In this document: piece by piece, positions 27,780 through 36,063 of the stretch
Layout: every line of letters begins with the position of its first letter
Numbering within the stretch: the first letter of the stretch is position 1
DNA from: Mycobacterium gordonae
GTDB taxonomy: Bacteria; Actinomycetota; Actinomycetes; Mycobacteriales; Mycobacteriaceae
Length of the DNA stretch: 64,000 bases
Direction of reading: 5' to 3'
NCBI RefSeq assembly: GCF_002101675.1
Contig: NZ_LQOY01000014.1
Span: forward strand, 1-64,000
Made by a program: the position numbers and the translations under genes
The notes under the pieces: generated by a model
What the model was told of the DNA's origin: nothing
What the model saw: the letters and a program-made list of their open reading frames with translations, nothing else
The model's database searches: none

Positions 27780-28969
27780 CGGAGGTGGACCCCGGCGTCG
27801 TGCTCAGCGATGCGGATCTCTGCTTTCGCGACGAGGTTCGCTCGTTTCTGGCGAGCGCGCTGACACCTGATGTCCGCGGTGCCGCGTCCGACGAGGTCGA
27901 TCGGCTGAACCGAATGCGGCTGTGGCAGAGCCGGCTTCATGACGCGGGTCTGGCCGCCATCTCCTGGCCGGTACGCTACGGCGGCCGCGCGGCAACCCCG
28001 GTGCAGCAGTTGGTGTTCAGCGCCGAAATGGCCGCTGCCCACGCGCCTGAACCGATCAATCGCAGTGCCATCAACCAGCTGGGTCCCACGATCATCCAGT
28101 GGGGCACCGACGATCAGCGCAGCGGCTACCTACCGGGAATCCTGTCCGGACAACAGGTGTGGTGTCAGGGGTTCAGTGAGCCGGAGGCGGGCAGTGACCT
28201 GGCGGCGTTGAAGACCCGCGCCGAACGCGACGGCGACGAACTGGTGATCACCGGGCAGAAGATCTGGACCTCCAAGGCCCAGTACGCCGACTGGATATAT
28301 ATCTTGGCGCGCACCGATCCTGCTGCCGATAAGCACGCCGGCATCAGCTACATCCTGGTGCCACTGGATACTCCGGGCATCGAAGTGCGCCCAATCCGGC
28401 AGATCACCGGTGCTTCCGAGTTCAACGAGGTCTTCTTCGACGCGGTACGTGTGCCGCTGCGCAACGTGCTCGGTCCCCTGCATGGTGGCTGGAAGGTCGC
28501 CAAATCTACCTTGGGCTACGAGCGGGTCGGGCAGAGCCGGACGCACCGCATCGAGCGCCGGCTCGCGATCCTGGTGAAGATGGCTCATGAAGACAACGCG
28601 TTGTGCGACAACGCCTTGCCGGACAGTTACGTTGCCGACCGGATCGTCGGCTTCGCCGCGCGGGTCGAGGCCTTACGGCAGATCTCCGCACAGGCCACCG
28701 CTGCGGGAGTACGCGGCCTCAGTCCGGGGCCCGAGGCGTCGGTGGCAAAATTGCTCACCTCTGAAGTGGACCAGGAGATGGCGGACTTCGGATTGGAGCT
28801 GGCCGGGGCCGGCGGGACGCTGGAGCGCGGGTCGCCAGGCGCCGCCAAGAACGGCAATGTGGCGCAGAGCTATCTGTTGATGCGGGCCGCCACCTTCGGC
28901 GCCGGCACTTCGGAGATCCAGCGCAACGTCATCGCCGAAAAGTTGCTGGGACTACCCCGTGACCCCTGA
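27776..28969 (+). CDS. Acyl-CoA dehydrogenase, FAD-binding subunit
   Basis: 397 aa; the start GTG overlaps the previous stop (GTGA). It shows the canonical FAD signature GFSEPEAGSDLAALKT near 130 and GQKIWTS near 160. The C-terminal GAGTSEIQRNVIAEKLLGLPR is also typical. It overlaps the next gene by 11 nt, and that gene encodes a shorter dehydrogenase lacking these motifs. Such pairs in mycobacteria form alpha2beta2 enzymes, as ChsE1-ChsE2 do in cholesterol side-chain oxidation (known). It would introduce a 2,3 double bond into a bulky acyl-CoA. Confidence 0.92.
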   Translation: MTEVDPGVVLSDADLCFRDEVRSFLASALTPDVRGAASDEVDRLNRMRLWQSRLHDAGLAAISWPVRYGGRAATPVQQLVFSAEMAAAHAPEPINRSAINQLGPTIIQWGTDDQRSGYLPGILSGQQVWCQGFSEPEAGSDLAALKTRAERDGDELVITGQKIWTSKAQYADWIYILARTDPAADKHAGISYILVPLDTPGIEVRPIRQITGASEFNEVFFDAVRVPLRNVLGPLHGGWKVAKSTLGYERVGQSRTHRIERRLAILVKMAHEDNALCDNALPDSYVADRIVGFAARVEALRQISAQATAAGVRGLSPGPEASVAKLLTSEVDQEMADFGLELAGAGGTLERGSPGAAKNGNVAQSYLLMRAATFGAGTSEIQRNVIAEKLLGLPRDP

Positions 28970-30041
28970 CTCGCTGCCCTCGTTGGACGAGATTGCTGAT
29001 CGCACAGCCGAATTGACGCAGCTGCGCAACTCCGTCGACGACATCTTGAAGGATGTGTGGTCCGTGGAACGAGCCAGGGCGCTGCTGGACGGTCCCGGTC
29101 CGGCGTTCGACGCTCAGTTGTGGCGCACCGTCAACGAGCTCGGCTGGCCTGACGTTCTGGTCAGTGAGTCCGCCCGCGGCGGCGGGGGCGGTCTTCGGGA
29201 ACTGTGCGTGATGGCCGAGGCGGCCGGTGCCGCCGCCGCACCCATCCCCCTGGCGGTGACGGCCGCGGCCGGGTGGTGCGCCGACGGGTGCGCCGACGGT
29301 GTCAACCTGCTGTTGCCGGGACGCGCGGAACTGACCGCTGAGGGCGGGGTGTCGGGGCTCTGGCCGGTCGTGGCCTACGGGGCCGTGGCCACCGGGCTCC
29401 TCGTTCGTGCGGACAAGGGTGATGAGACGGTGCTGGGGTTCGTCGACCCGACAGATGCCGCCGTTCAGCTTTCAGCGGTGTGTCCGCTCGACCACAACCC
29501 CGCGGCGCGAATCGAAATGCGTGACAGCAGGATACATGTGATAGAGCGCGCAGAGCGGGCCAGGTGCCGCCATCAGGGAGCGGCACTGCGTGCCCAAGTT
29601 GCGCAGGTCGCCGAGCTGGTCGGGATCACGTCGGCGGCCAACGACGCGGCAACCGCCTACGCCAAGCTCCGGGTTGCTTTCGGACGTCCGATCGGGACAT
29701 TCCAGGCCGTCAAGCACCGGCTCGTCGACCAGCGGTGTGCGATCGAAGTGGGACGAGCGCTGGTCAACCGTGCGGCGGACGCGATCGATCAGCATCATGC
29801 CGACGCGGCGGCCCTGGCTGGCTTGGCTGCCTTCTGGGGAGTGCACGCCTTGCGGTCGGTGCCCGAAGGTGCCATGCAGGTATTCGGCGGCATCGGCTAC
29901 ACCTGGGAGCACCAGGCGCACGTTCACCTACGCCGCGCGGCCAGCTGCGCGGCAACACTGGGGTCACGTGCACAACACCGCGAGGTCGTCGCCGCGTGGC
30001 TCAGTTCCCGGCACTCCCAGGAGGGGAGCCGAACAGAGTGA
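28959..30041 (+). CDS. Acyl-CoA dehydrogenase-like partner subunit
   Basis: 360 aa, shorter than usual. The SEPxAGSD and KxWTS flavin motifs are missing. The C-terminal helical domain is clear: RVAFGRPIGTFQAVKHRLVD (~225-244) and MQVFGGIGYTWEHQAHVHLRRA (~307-328). It overlaps its larger partner by 11 nt and the CoA-transferase by 4 nt. The layout fits a heteromeric dehydrogenase, where this subunit supplies half of a shared site. Alone it is probably inactive. Confidence 0.88.
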   Translation: MTPDSLPSLDEIADRTAELTQLRNSVDDILKDVWSVERARALLDGPGPAFDAQLWRTVNELGWPDVLVSESARGGGGGLRELCVMAEAAGAAAAPIPLAVTAAAGWCADGCADGVNLLLPGRAELTAEGGVSGLWPVVAYGAVATGLLVRADKGDETVLGFVDPTDAAVQLSAVCPLDHNPAARIEMRDSRIHVIERAERARCRHQGAALRAQVAQVAELVGITSAANDAATAYAKLRVAFGRPIGTFQAVKHRLVDQRCAIEVGRALVNRAADAIDQHHADAAALAGLAAFWGVHALRSVPEGAMQVFGGIGYTWEHQAHVHLRRAASCAATLGSRAQHREVVAAWLSSRHSQEGSRTE

Positions 30042-32134
30042 CTACCGACGCGTCGACGGCTTTTCTCGGCGGGATTCGTGTCCTGCAACTGGGCGACGGG
30101 ATCGCCGGCTCGGCGGCGGTGGCGCTGCTGGCCACATTGGGGGCCGGTGTCACCAAGTCGACCGGCGGCCCGCCGGTGCCGCGGCACGGACCGGTGATCA
30201 AGACCGAGGCGGGACCCGTCGCCGCGATCGACGTCATTCTCGACCGGGACAAGCGGCTGGGCACCGACGCAGACAACCCGATCGACGAATACGACATCGT
30301 CATCGTCGACCACGAGGCTGCGGTCACCCCGCCGCAAGCTCGAACGGCCGTCGTGGTCGTCGTCAGCCCCTTCGGATTGGACGGCCCCCGCGCGGGGCAG
30401 ACCGGCGGAGAGCTCGTCGCGCAGGCCGCCGGTGGCTTGCTGTCCACCATCGAGGGTTCAGACGGTACACCGGTGCCCGCGCCGGGATACGTAGCCCTCA
30501 AGGCGGCGGGCGCCGTCACCGCATTGGCTGCCCTGCACGGCCTCGATCGCCGCCGGGTCTCGAAACATGCTGTGTGCGTGGATGTTTCGGTACAAGAAGC
30601 CGTGATATCCACGGCCGTACTGCCCGAGTGCGCGCATCTGCTCTACGCGTGCCCCGGGCGGGCGGGCAGCGGGCGGTACCTCGCCCCGTCGGGCCTGTTC
30701 GGGTGCCGCGACGGGTTGGTCCGCATCACCGCCGTCGAAAACCACCAGTGGCGGGGACTGGTTGTGGCGCTGGACAATCCGGAATGGGCTATTGGTCTGG
30801 ACGAACGGCCCGCGCGCATCCAGCATGCGGATCTGATCAACCGGCACGTGGCCGAATGGGCTGCGACCCTGGACAAGGCGGACTGCGCCGCGCTGCTTCA
30901 GGCCAACGGCGTGCCTTCGACACCAGTCAACGCGCCAGAAGAGATCCTCACCTCACCCCAGTTCCTGTTTCGCGGTGCCGTCTCGCGCGCGCATCCGGGC
31001 GGCGTCGAAACTGCCGTTCTCGGCCCACCATGGCTTTCCCACCGCGGCGGCCAATCGGATCAGCCCCGCACCGGCAGGCTCAGCGACGTGCGGATCGCCG
31101 AACTCACCCACGTGCTGGCCGGGCCGATCATCGGGGCACTCCTCGGTGCAATGGGCGCCCGAGTGCTTCGGCTCGAAGACCCCGACCGGCTGGACATTTA
31201 CCGGCGCACCGGCCCCTTCGCGGCGGGAAAACCGGGTGTGGAGCGCGGCGCTTACTTCGCGGTGGCCAACCATTCCAAGGCCAGTCTGCTGATCGAGCCG
31301 ACTCACGCCGCCGCGGATGTGGCCCGTGCTGTCGCCGGCTGCGACGTCCTCATCGAGAATGTCGGCGCGTCACGGCTGCGGCGGCTTGGTGTCGACCCAG
31401 ACGCCGTGGCCGCGTCCGGCCGGCTCGCGGTACGGGTGTCGGGATTCGGCTCGACCGGCCCGCTGGCCGGATACCGGGTGTACGCCAATAATGTTCAGGC
31501 GTACGGCGGGCTGGCCGGGCTGACCGTCGATGCGACCGGCGCACCCGCGAGGCTCAGCACCGTGATCGCCGACCCCTTGTCGTCGGTGGTGGCTGCCGTG
31601 GTCGTGGCCGCCTGGGCGCTCGGACCCGCCCGCCACACCGGCGCCGTCATCGACCTGTCCATGGCTGAGGTGGTCGCCTCGACGGTGGCCGAATACGTCG
31701 CCGCCACATCGATCGAAGTGCCTCCGGTGACCGAAGGCGCGGTGCGTCGCGGGGTGTGCCGGGCCGCTGACGGGCGTTGGGTCGCAGTCGAATTCGATGC
31801 CGGCGTGCTGCAGGAGAACCAACTGAGGCAGCTGGCAGCCGCGGTACCCGCCGGCGAGGCGGCTGACACAGTGAACGCGCTGGGTGCGCGGGCCGCCGCG
31901 GTACAACGTCCCGAGGACCTGATCGCCGACCCGCATCTGGCGGCGCGTGGATTCTTTCCCGAAGTCACCCACCCCGATCCGGACATCAGCACCGCGCGTC
32001 TGGTCGGGTTGCCGTGGCGGTTCACCGGCCGAGGACCCGTGCCGCTGGCGCCTCCACCGGCGCTGGGCAGTGCCAACGTCTCTCACGGAAAGGATGACCA
32101 GTGCCCGCTGACTCACGCGCCGATTCCGCAGTGA
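30038..32134 (+). CDS. Tandem two-domain CaiB/BaiF family III CoA-transferase
   Basis: 698 aa from the GTG at 30038, which overlaps the preceding stop and follows GGAGGGG-like sequence ~10 nt upstream. The open frame continues further upstream inside the dehydrogenase gene and is not real there. Two family III CoA-transferase halves are joined. The first (~5-340) carries a catalytic-type Asp in CVDVSVQEA (~183). The second begins near 348 with RLSDVRIAELTHVLAGP and has GAVIDLSMAEV. Typical family members are ~400 aa. The fusion may act as an internal dimer. CoA donor and acceptor unknown. Confidence 0.88.
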   Translation: MTTDASTAFLGGIRVLQLGDGIAGSAAVALLATLGAGVTKSTGGPPVPRHGPVIKTEAGPVAAIDVILDRDKRLGTDADNPIDEYDIVIVDHEAAVTPPQARTAVVVVVSPFGLDGPRAGQTGGELVAQAAGGLLSTIEGSDGTPVPAPGYVALKAAGAVTALAALHGLDRRRVSKHAVCVDVSVQEAVISTAVLPECAHLLYACPGRAGSGRYLAPSGLFGCRDGLVRITAVENHQWRGLVVALDNPEWAIGLDERPARIQHADLINRHVAEWAATLDKADCAALLQANGVPSTPVNAPEEILTSPQFLFRGAVSRAHPGGVETAVLGPPWLSHRGGQSDQPRTGRLSDVRIAELTHVLAGPIIGALLGAMGARVLRLEDPDRLDIYRRTGPFAAGKPGVERGAYFAVANHSKASLLIEPTHAAADVARAVAGCDVLIENVGASRLRRLGVDPDAVAASGRLAVRVSGFGSTGPLAGYRVYANNVQAYGGLAGLTVDATGAPARLSTVIADPLSSVVAAVVVAAWALGPARHTGAVIDLSMAEVVASTVAEYVAATSIEVPPVTEGAVRRGVCRAADGRWVAVEFDAGVLQENQLRQLAAAVPAGEAADTVNALGARAAAVQRPEDLIADPHLAARGFFPEVTHPDPDISTARLVGLPWRFTGRGPVPLAPPPALGSANVSHGKDDQCPLTHAPIPQ

Positions 32135-32343
32135 CAGTGTGGGCGTCGACCTTCGTGCCCGCCAAGTCGCCGATTGCCGGTTATGGACAGGACGGCTACA
32201 GCGTCGCGTGGGTTGATACCCCCGAGGGGCGGTTGCAGGTATTGGTCTCCGGACCGCGACCCGTGCCGGGAACCGTTGGTCGGTTGCGTCCGCACACTCT
32301 CGGTGACACGACAGTCGATCTCTTCGAGGCGGACCCGGCATGA
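32101..32343 (+). CDS. Small OB-fold (DUF35-like) protein, thiolase partner
   Basis: 80 aa from the GTG at 32101; the gene overlaps the CoA-transferase end by 34 nt and the thiolase start by 4 nt. The sequence (FVPAKSPIAGYGQDGYSVAWVDTPEGRLQVLV) resembles the OB half of DUF35 proteins. The usual N-terminal CxxC zinc ribbon is missing, unlike the DUF35 at 56534. It sits directly before a thiolase-like gene, the arrangement of ChsH2-Ltp2 type partners, so it probably binds acyl-CoA beside the thiolase (inference). Confidence 0.75.
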   Translation: MPADSRADSAVTVWASTFVPAKSPIAGYGQDGYSVAWVDTPEGRLQVLVSGPRPVPGTVGRLRPHTLGDTTVDLFEADPA

Positions 32344-33458
32344 CCGGAGTCTCCGTCGCCGGAATCGGCGTGACCCCTTTCGGCCGGCATGGTGACACCG
32401 CGCTGGCTGACCTCGGAGTGGCTGCCGCGCGGCAGGCGCTCGACGACGCAAGTCTGGGCTATGACGCGGTCGGTGAGGTGTTCGCTTCCTCGTCGATGGC
32501 GCCGCCGCAAACCGCGTTGCGGGTGGCGCATCGCCTGGGACGCACGGGCATTCCGGTCACTGCCATCGAAAGCGCGTCAGCGGGAGGCATGGTCGCTCTG
32601 CGACACGCCGTGTGGGCGGTAGCCTCCGGGCGCTGTCGCGCGGCACTGGCCATCGGGTACGAGAAGACCACCGCCCTCGAACCCGGAGGTGTGGTACCCG
32701 CGGCCGTCGGCTTCTGGGACAGCTTCCCTCCCCAACTGCACTACGCCATCGAAGCGAACCGCTGGCTGCACGACTCCCACAGCCAACCGGAGGCCATCGC
32801 CGCGGTCGCGGCCAAGGCGTACAACCAGGCTCGGCTGAATCCCCGCGCAGCCCGGCGCAGCGACGAGGAAGTGACCGTCCAGCAGGTGATGGCAGCCAGA
32901 ATGGTTGCCGAGCCCCTGACCAAGATGATGTGCCACGCCTCGGTGGACGGCGGTGCGGCCATTGTCGTGACCGCCGATTCCCCGCCACGGTCGGTTGCGG
33001 TCAACGCTATCGAGCAGACCAGTTGGCCGCAGGATCCGTCCTGGCCGGTGCTGGGTCCGTGCGTCGGACCGCCGTCCCAGATCACGATGACCGCACAACG
33101 CGCTTTCGATGCGGCACAGGCGATTCCGGCTGATGTCGGTATCGTCTCACTGCACGACATGTGCGCCAGCGAGGAGATCACCGCGCTGATCGCGTTGGGC
33201 CTCACCGACCTCGAGCAGGCGGGGGAGCTGGCGACCTCCGGCGAGCTGAGTAGCAACGGCCGGTTGCCGACCAACACCGACGGCGGTTGCCTGGCCCGCG
33301 GGCACGCGTTCGGCGCCACGGGACTGGCCCAGGTGGCCGAAGTGGTCACTCAGCTTCGGGGAGAAGCGGATTCGCGCCAAGTTGCCGAGCCGCGGGTGGG
33401 ACTGGCGCAGGCCATGGGCGGCGGCGGGTCGTGCGTCGTCGCCGTGCTGGGACGGTGA
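32340..33458 (+). CDS. Thiolase-like protein (SCP-x/Ltp2 type) lacking the nucleophilic Cys
   Basis: 372 aa. The thiolase fold is recognisable from MTGVSVAGIGVTPFGRHG to the C-terminal QAMGGGGSCVVAVLG. At the position of the nucleophilic Cys (usually NxCxSG) the sequence reads IESASAGG, so the Cys is replaced by Ser. GGCLARGHAFGATG is kept near 317. In this family Ltp2 lacks thiolase activity and cleaves steroid side chains by retro-aldol reaction with a DUF35 partner (known). With the OB protein just upstream, a retro-aldolase role is likely. It ends the operon, 6 nt from a convergent gene. Confidence 0.87.
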   Translation: MTGVSVAGIGVTPFGRHGDTALADLGVAAARQALDDASLGYDAVGEVFASSSMAPPQTALRVAHRLGRTGIPVTAIESASAGGMVALRHAVWAVASGRCRAALAIGYEKTTALEPGGVVPAAVGFWDSFPPQLHYAIEANRWLHDSHSQPEAIAAVAAKAYNQARLNPRAARRSDEEVTVQQVMAARMVAEPLTKMMCHASVDGGAAIVVTADSPPRSVAVNAIEQTSWPQDPSWPVLGPCVGPPSQITMTAQRAFDAAQAIPADVGIVSLHDMCASEEITALIALGLTDLEQAGELATSGELSSNGRLPTNTDGGCLARGHAFGATGLAQVAEVVTQLRGEADSRQVAEPRVGLAQAMGGGGSCVVAVLGR

Positions 33459-33464
33459 GACCGC

Positions 33465-34688
33465 TCAGCCGATCGCACCGCTCTCTTTGAGGGCGGCTAT
33501 CCGGTCCCAGTCGCCGCCGAGTTCCAGGATCAGCGTTTCGGTGTGTTCGGCGAATTCCGGTGCCGGACGCAGACTAAGGTGCGCTTCGTCGAAGAGCACC
33601 GGACTGGCCACCAGTTCGTAGTGTTCGCCGTCCTGTGCCACCGACACTATTCCACCGTTGGCCCGCACCTGCGGATCGGCCGCCACTTCAGCGGTGTTCA
33701 GCACCGGAGCCCACTGGCCGTCGAAGTCGGCGAGCACGGTGCGCCAATGGTCGAGTGGCTGAGACGCGATCACTTGGCGCAGTGCGTCGGTGGCCGCGGC
33801 GGCATTCTCGACGAGCGACTCGTGGCTGGCAAACCGCTCGTCGGTGGCAAGGTCGGGGATCCCGATCCGGGTGCAGAACTCGGCGAAGTACCGAAAAGCC
33901 TGCAGCATGGACAGTCCCAGGAACCGGTGGTCGCTGGTGCGATAGAAACCGGTGAGCGGATTGTGCGGTGCCACATTCGCGCCGGACGGGTTGGCGACCC
34001 ACGGTTGGCCGCTGACGAGCGCGGCATTGACCGCCACGCCCATCGCCCACACGCCGACGCCGAGGAGCGAAATGTCCACCGTGCGGGCCTGGCCCGTGCG
34101 TTCCCGCTCGAACAGTGCGGCCGCGATACCGCCGGCGATGGTCATACCGCCGATCGAATCTCCATACGCTGGACCCGGCTGCGCCACCACGCCGTCCATG
34201 TCGGACGGCGTGGTGCTGGCGGCACCGGCGGCGCGGCTCCAGAACCCCGTCATGTCGTAGCCGCCCTTGCCGCCGTCCGGGCCTTGCGGACCGTAGGCGC
34301 TGCCGCGGGCGTAGATGATCTGCGGGTTCACCGCACGGAGGTCGTCGACGTCGATCTTCAGCTTCTTGCGGGCGTTGGGCAGGAAGTTGGTGAGAAACAC
34401 GTCGCTGGTGCGTGCGATATCCATCAGCAATTCGCGTCCGCCAGGCTTCGAAATATCGAGTGCGATAGACCTTTTCCCGCGGTTCGCATGCTCCATCACC
34501 GGGTTGCGGGCGCCCTCGATGGCGATGTTGCCGAGTCGACGCAGGCCACGCTGGGAGTCGCCAGTGCGCGGATGCTCCACCTTCACCACGTCCGCACCCC
34601 AGTCGGCCAGGACTGCGCCGGCGGCTGGAACGAACGTCCATTGGGCGACTTCGAGCACGCGCACTCCCGACATGGGTCCCGGCATCAA
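33465..34688 (-). CDS. CaiB/BaiF family III CoA-transferase
   Basis: 407 aa, the normal length. N-terminal MSGVRVLEVAQWTFVPAAGAVLADWGADVVKVEHP is the CoA-binding Rossmann part. The catalytic Asp lies in ARTVDISLLGVG (~197). The start is ATG 34688, with a second ATG (34673) after PGP. It lies 7 nt after the stop of a P450 gene in the same direction, so the P450 product, or its acid, may be the CoA acceptor. Substrates unknown. Confidence 0.92.
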   Translation of the reverse strand: MMPGPMSGVRVLEVAQWTFVPAAGAVLADWGADVVKVEHPRTGDSQRGLRRLGNIAIEGARNPVMEHANRGKRSIALDISKPGGRELLMDIARTSDVFLTNFLPNARKKLKIDVDDLRAVNPQIIYARGSAYGPQGPDGGKGGYDMTGFWSRAAGAASTTPSDMDGVVAQPGPAYGDSIGGMTIAGGIAAALFERERTGQARTVDISLLGVGVWAMGVAVNAALVSGQPWVANPSGANVAPHNPLTGFYRTSDHRFLGLSMLQAFRYFAEFCTRIGIPDLATDERFASHESLVENAAAATDALRQVIASQPLDHWRTVLADFDGQWAPVLNTAEVAADPQVRANGGIVSVAQDGEHYELVASPVLFDEAHLSLRPAPEFAEHTETLILELGGDWDRIAALKESGAIG

Positions 34689-34695
34689 CCTGTCC

Positions 34696-35901
34696 TCAGC
34701 GGTATTCCAACGTGACCGGAAGCCGGTCGTGGGTGTGCACCAGCGCCGAAGCCCGCGGTACCCGCTCTCCGGTTACTCGAATTCCGCTGGCGCGCTTAGC
34801 AAGTTCCTCCAAGAGTAAGCGGGCTTCGCGCCTGGCGAGCGCGGCTCCCATGCAGAAGTGTTCGCCGACACCGAATCCGAGGTGACCGGAAGCGTCGTTG
34901 CGGGTGATGTCGAAGTGTTCGGCTGTTGGCCCCCAGTGATCTTGGTCGCGATTGGCTGAGGCGTAGGCCAGCAGTACCCCGTCGCCTTCTTTGACGGTGA
35001 CTCCGCGTAGCTCGACGTCGTGAGCCGCCTGGCGAGCCATGCTCATGACGGGTGTCCAATATCGCAACACTTCCTCAACGGTGTTGTCGGCCAGGGCCGG
35101 ATCGGCGAACAGCCGGCCGGCCTGATCGGGGTGCGCGTCGAGGCAGTCGGCGATTCCGGCGATCAGGCTCTGAGTCGTTTCGCTGCCAGCCGCCAGGAGC
35201 GTGAGCGCGTAGATCATCACCTGCGCGTCGTTGAAGGGCTCACCGTCGATTCTGACCGTGGACAGCATGGTGAGCAGGTCGTCACCGGGGTGGTCTTTGC
35301 GTTCGGCGACCAGACTGACCAGATACGGGCCGATCTGGTCGAAGATCAGCGCCATGTCGTCATCGTTGGCCAGGCCGCTGCCGACATTGGCGATGGTGGT
35401 GGCCCAGCCGGCAACTTTCGACCAGTCCGGTTCGGGTACGCCCAGCAGATAGGCGAAGACGTACACCGGAATCGGCTCGGCGATCCGCTCAATCCAGTCA
35501 AATTCGCCTTCCGGCAGGTCGTCCAGCGCGTCGTTGACGACCTGGCGTACCCGAGCCTCCATCTTCGCCACCGCCGACGGCGTGAACCGTACGCCGATGG
35601 CCTTGCGGTGCGCCCGGTGCTCCGGGGGATCCATGAACATAATGCCGCGGGTCTGGTATCCCTGCGGGTCCCGTCCTTCGCGGTGGGCGATCAGATCCAT
35701 CATGATGCCGATGCGCTCGGACTTGAACTTCTCAGGGCGCGCCGAAATGCCCTTGATGTCGTCGTATTTCGTGATGACCCAGAATTTGCCTTCCTCGTAC
35801 CAGTGCACCGGGTCGCTCTCGCGCAGCTGTGCGAAAGTGGCGTTGGGGTCGCCGAGATAAAAGGCCGGCTGGTCGAACCGGGCTGTTGCGGTGATCGCCA
35901 T
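34696..35901 (-). CDS. Cytochrome P450
   Basis: 401 aa starting MAITATARFDQPAFYLGDPNATFAQLRESDPVHWYEEGK at 35901; the 28 in-frame codons upstream span the promoter and are unlikely to be translated. I-helix AAGSETTQ (~237), ExxR as EEVLR (~275), and heme loop FGVGEHFCMG near 343. A -10-like TATTGT lies 8 nt before the ATG, so the mRNA may be leaderless. It is followed by a CoA-transferase. It is similar in style to mycobacterial P450s of steroid and terpenoid gene clusters. Substrate and redox partner unknown. Confidence 0.92.
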   Translation of the reverse strand: MAITATARFDQPAFYLGDPNATFAQLRESDPVHWYEEGKFWVITKYDDIKGISARPEKFKSERIGIMMDLIAHREGRDPQGYQTRGIMFMDPPEHRAHRKAIGVRFTPSAVAKMEARVRQVVNDALDDLPEGEFDWIERIAEPIPVYVFAYLLGVPEPDWSKVAGWATTIANVGSGLANDDDMALIFDQIGPYLVSLVAERKDHPGDDLLTMLSTVRIDGEPFNDAQVMIYALTLLAAGSETTQSLIAGIADCLDAHPDQAGRLFADPALADNTVEEVLRYWTPVMSMARQAAHDVELRGVTVKEGDGVLLAYASANRDQDHWGPTAEHFDITRNDASGHLGFGVGEHFCMGAALARREARLLLEELAKRASGIRVTGERVPRASALVHTHDRLPVTLEYR

Positions 35902-35920
35902 AGACCTAAACAATAGAACA
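35902..35920 (-). promoter_or_regulatory. Promoter box of P450 gene: TATTGT plus TAGAACA
   Basis: On the minus strand TATTGT (35910-35915) lies 8 nt before the ATG at 35901. The plus-strand segment AAACAATAGAACA (35908-35920) matches AAATAATAGAACA at 52215-52227 with one mismatch, at the same distance from the start of another minus-strand gene. This suggests a shared promoter or operator and little or no 5' leader. Confidence 0.5.
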
Positions 35921-36063
35921 TCTTGTGTTGATCTGCGAACATGGTCATCCCCGCGGCCAGGTTGCTCGGGCAACGTGTCTGCCACGACTATATGCCGGTT
36001 GCGCGGGTTGCTCGCCGACCGGCAGCTGTGTTGTCAAAGGAACAAATCGTGTCATAGTGTTAC

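Noticed and set aside
29590..31491. 633-codon Arg-rich frame over the dehydrogenase and CoA-transferase genes
   Set aside because: Out-of-frame reading of two clearly recognisable genes with 4-nt coupling; composition is that of a shifted frame.
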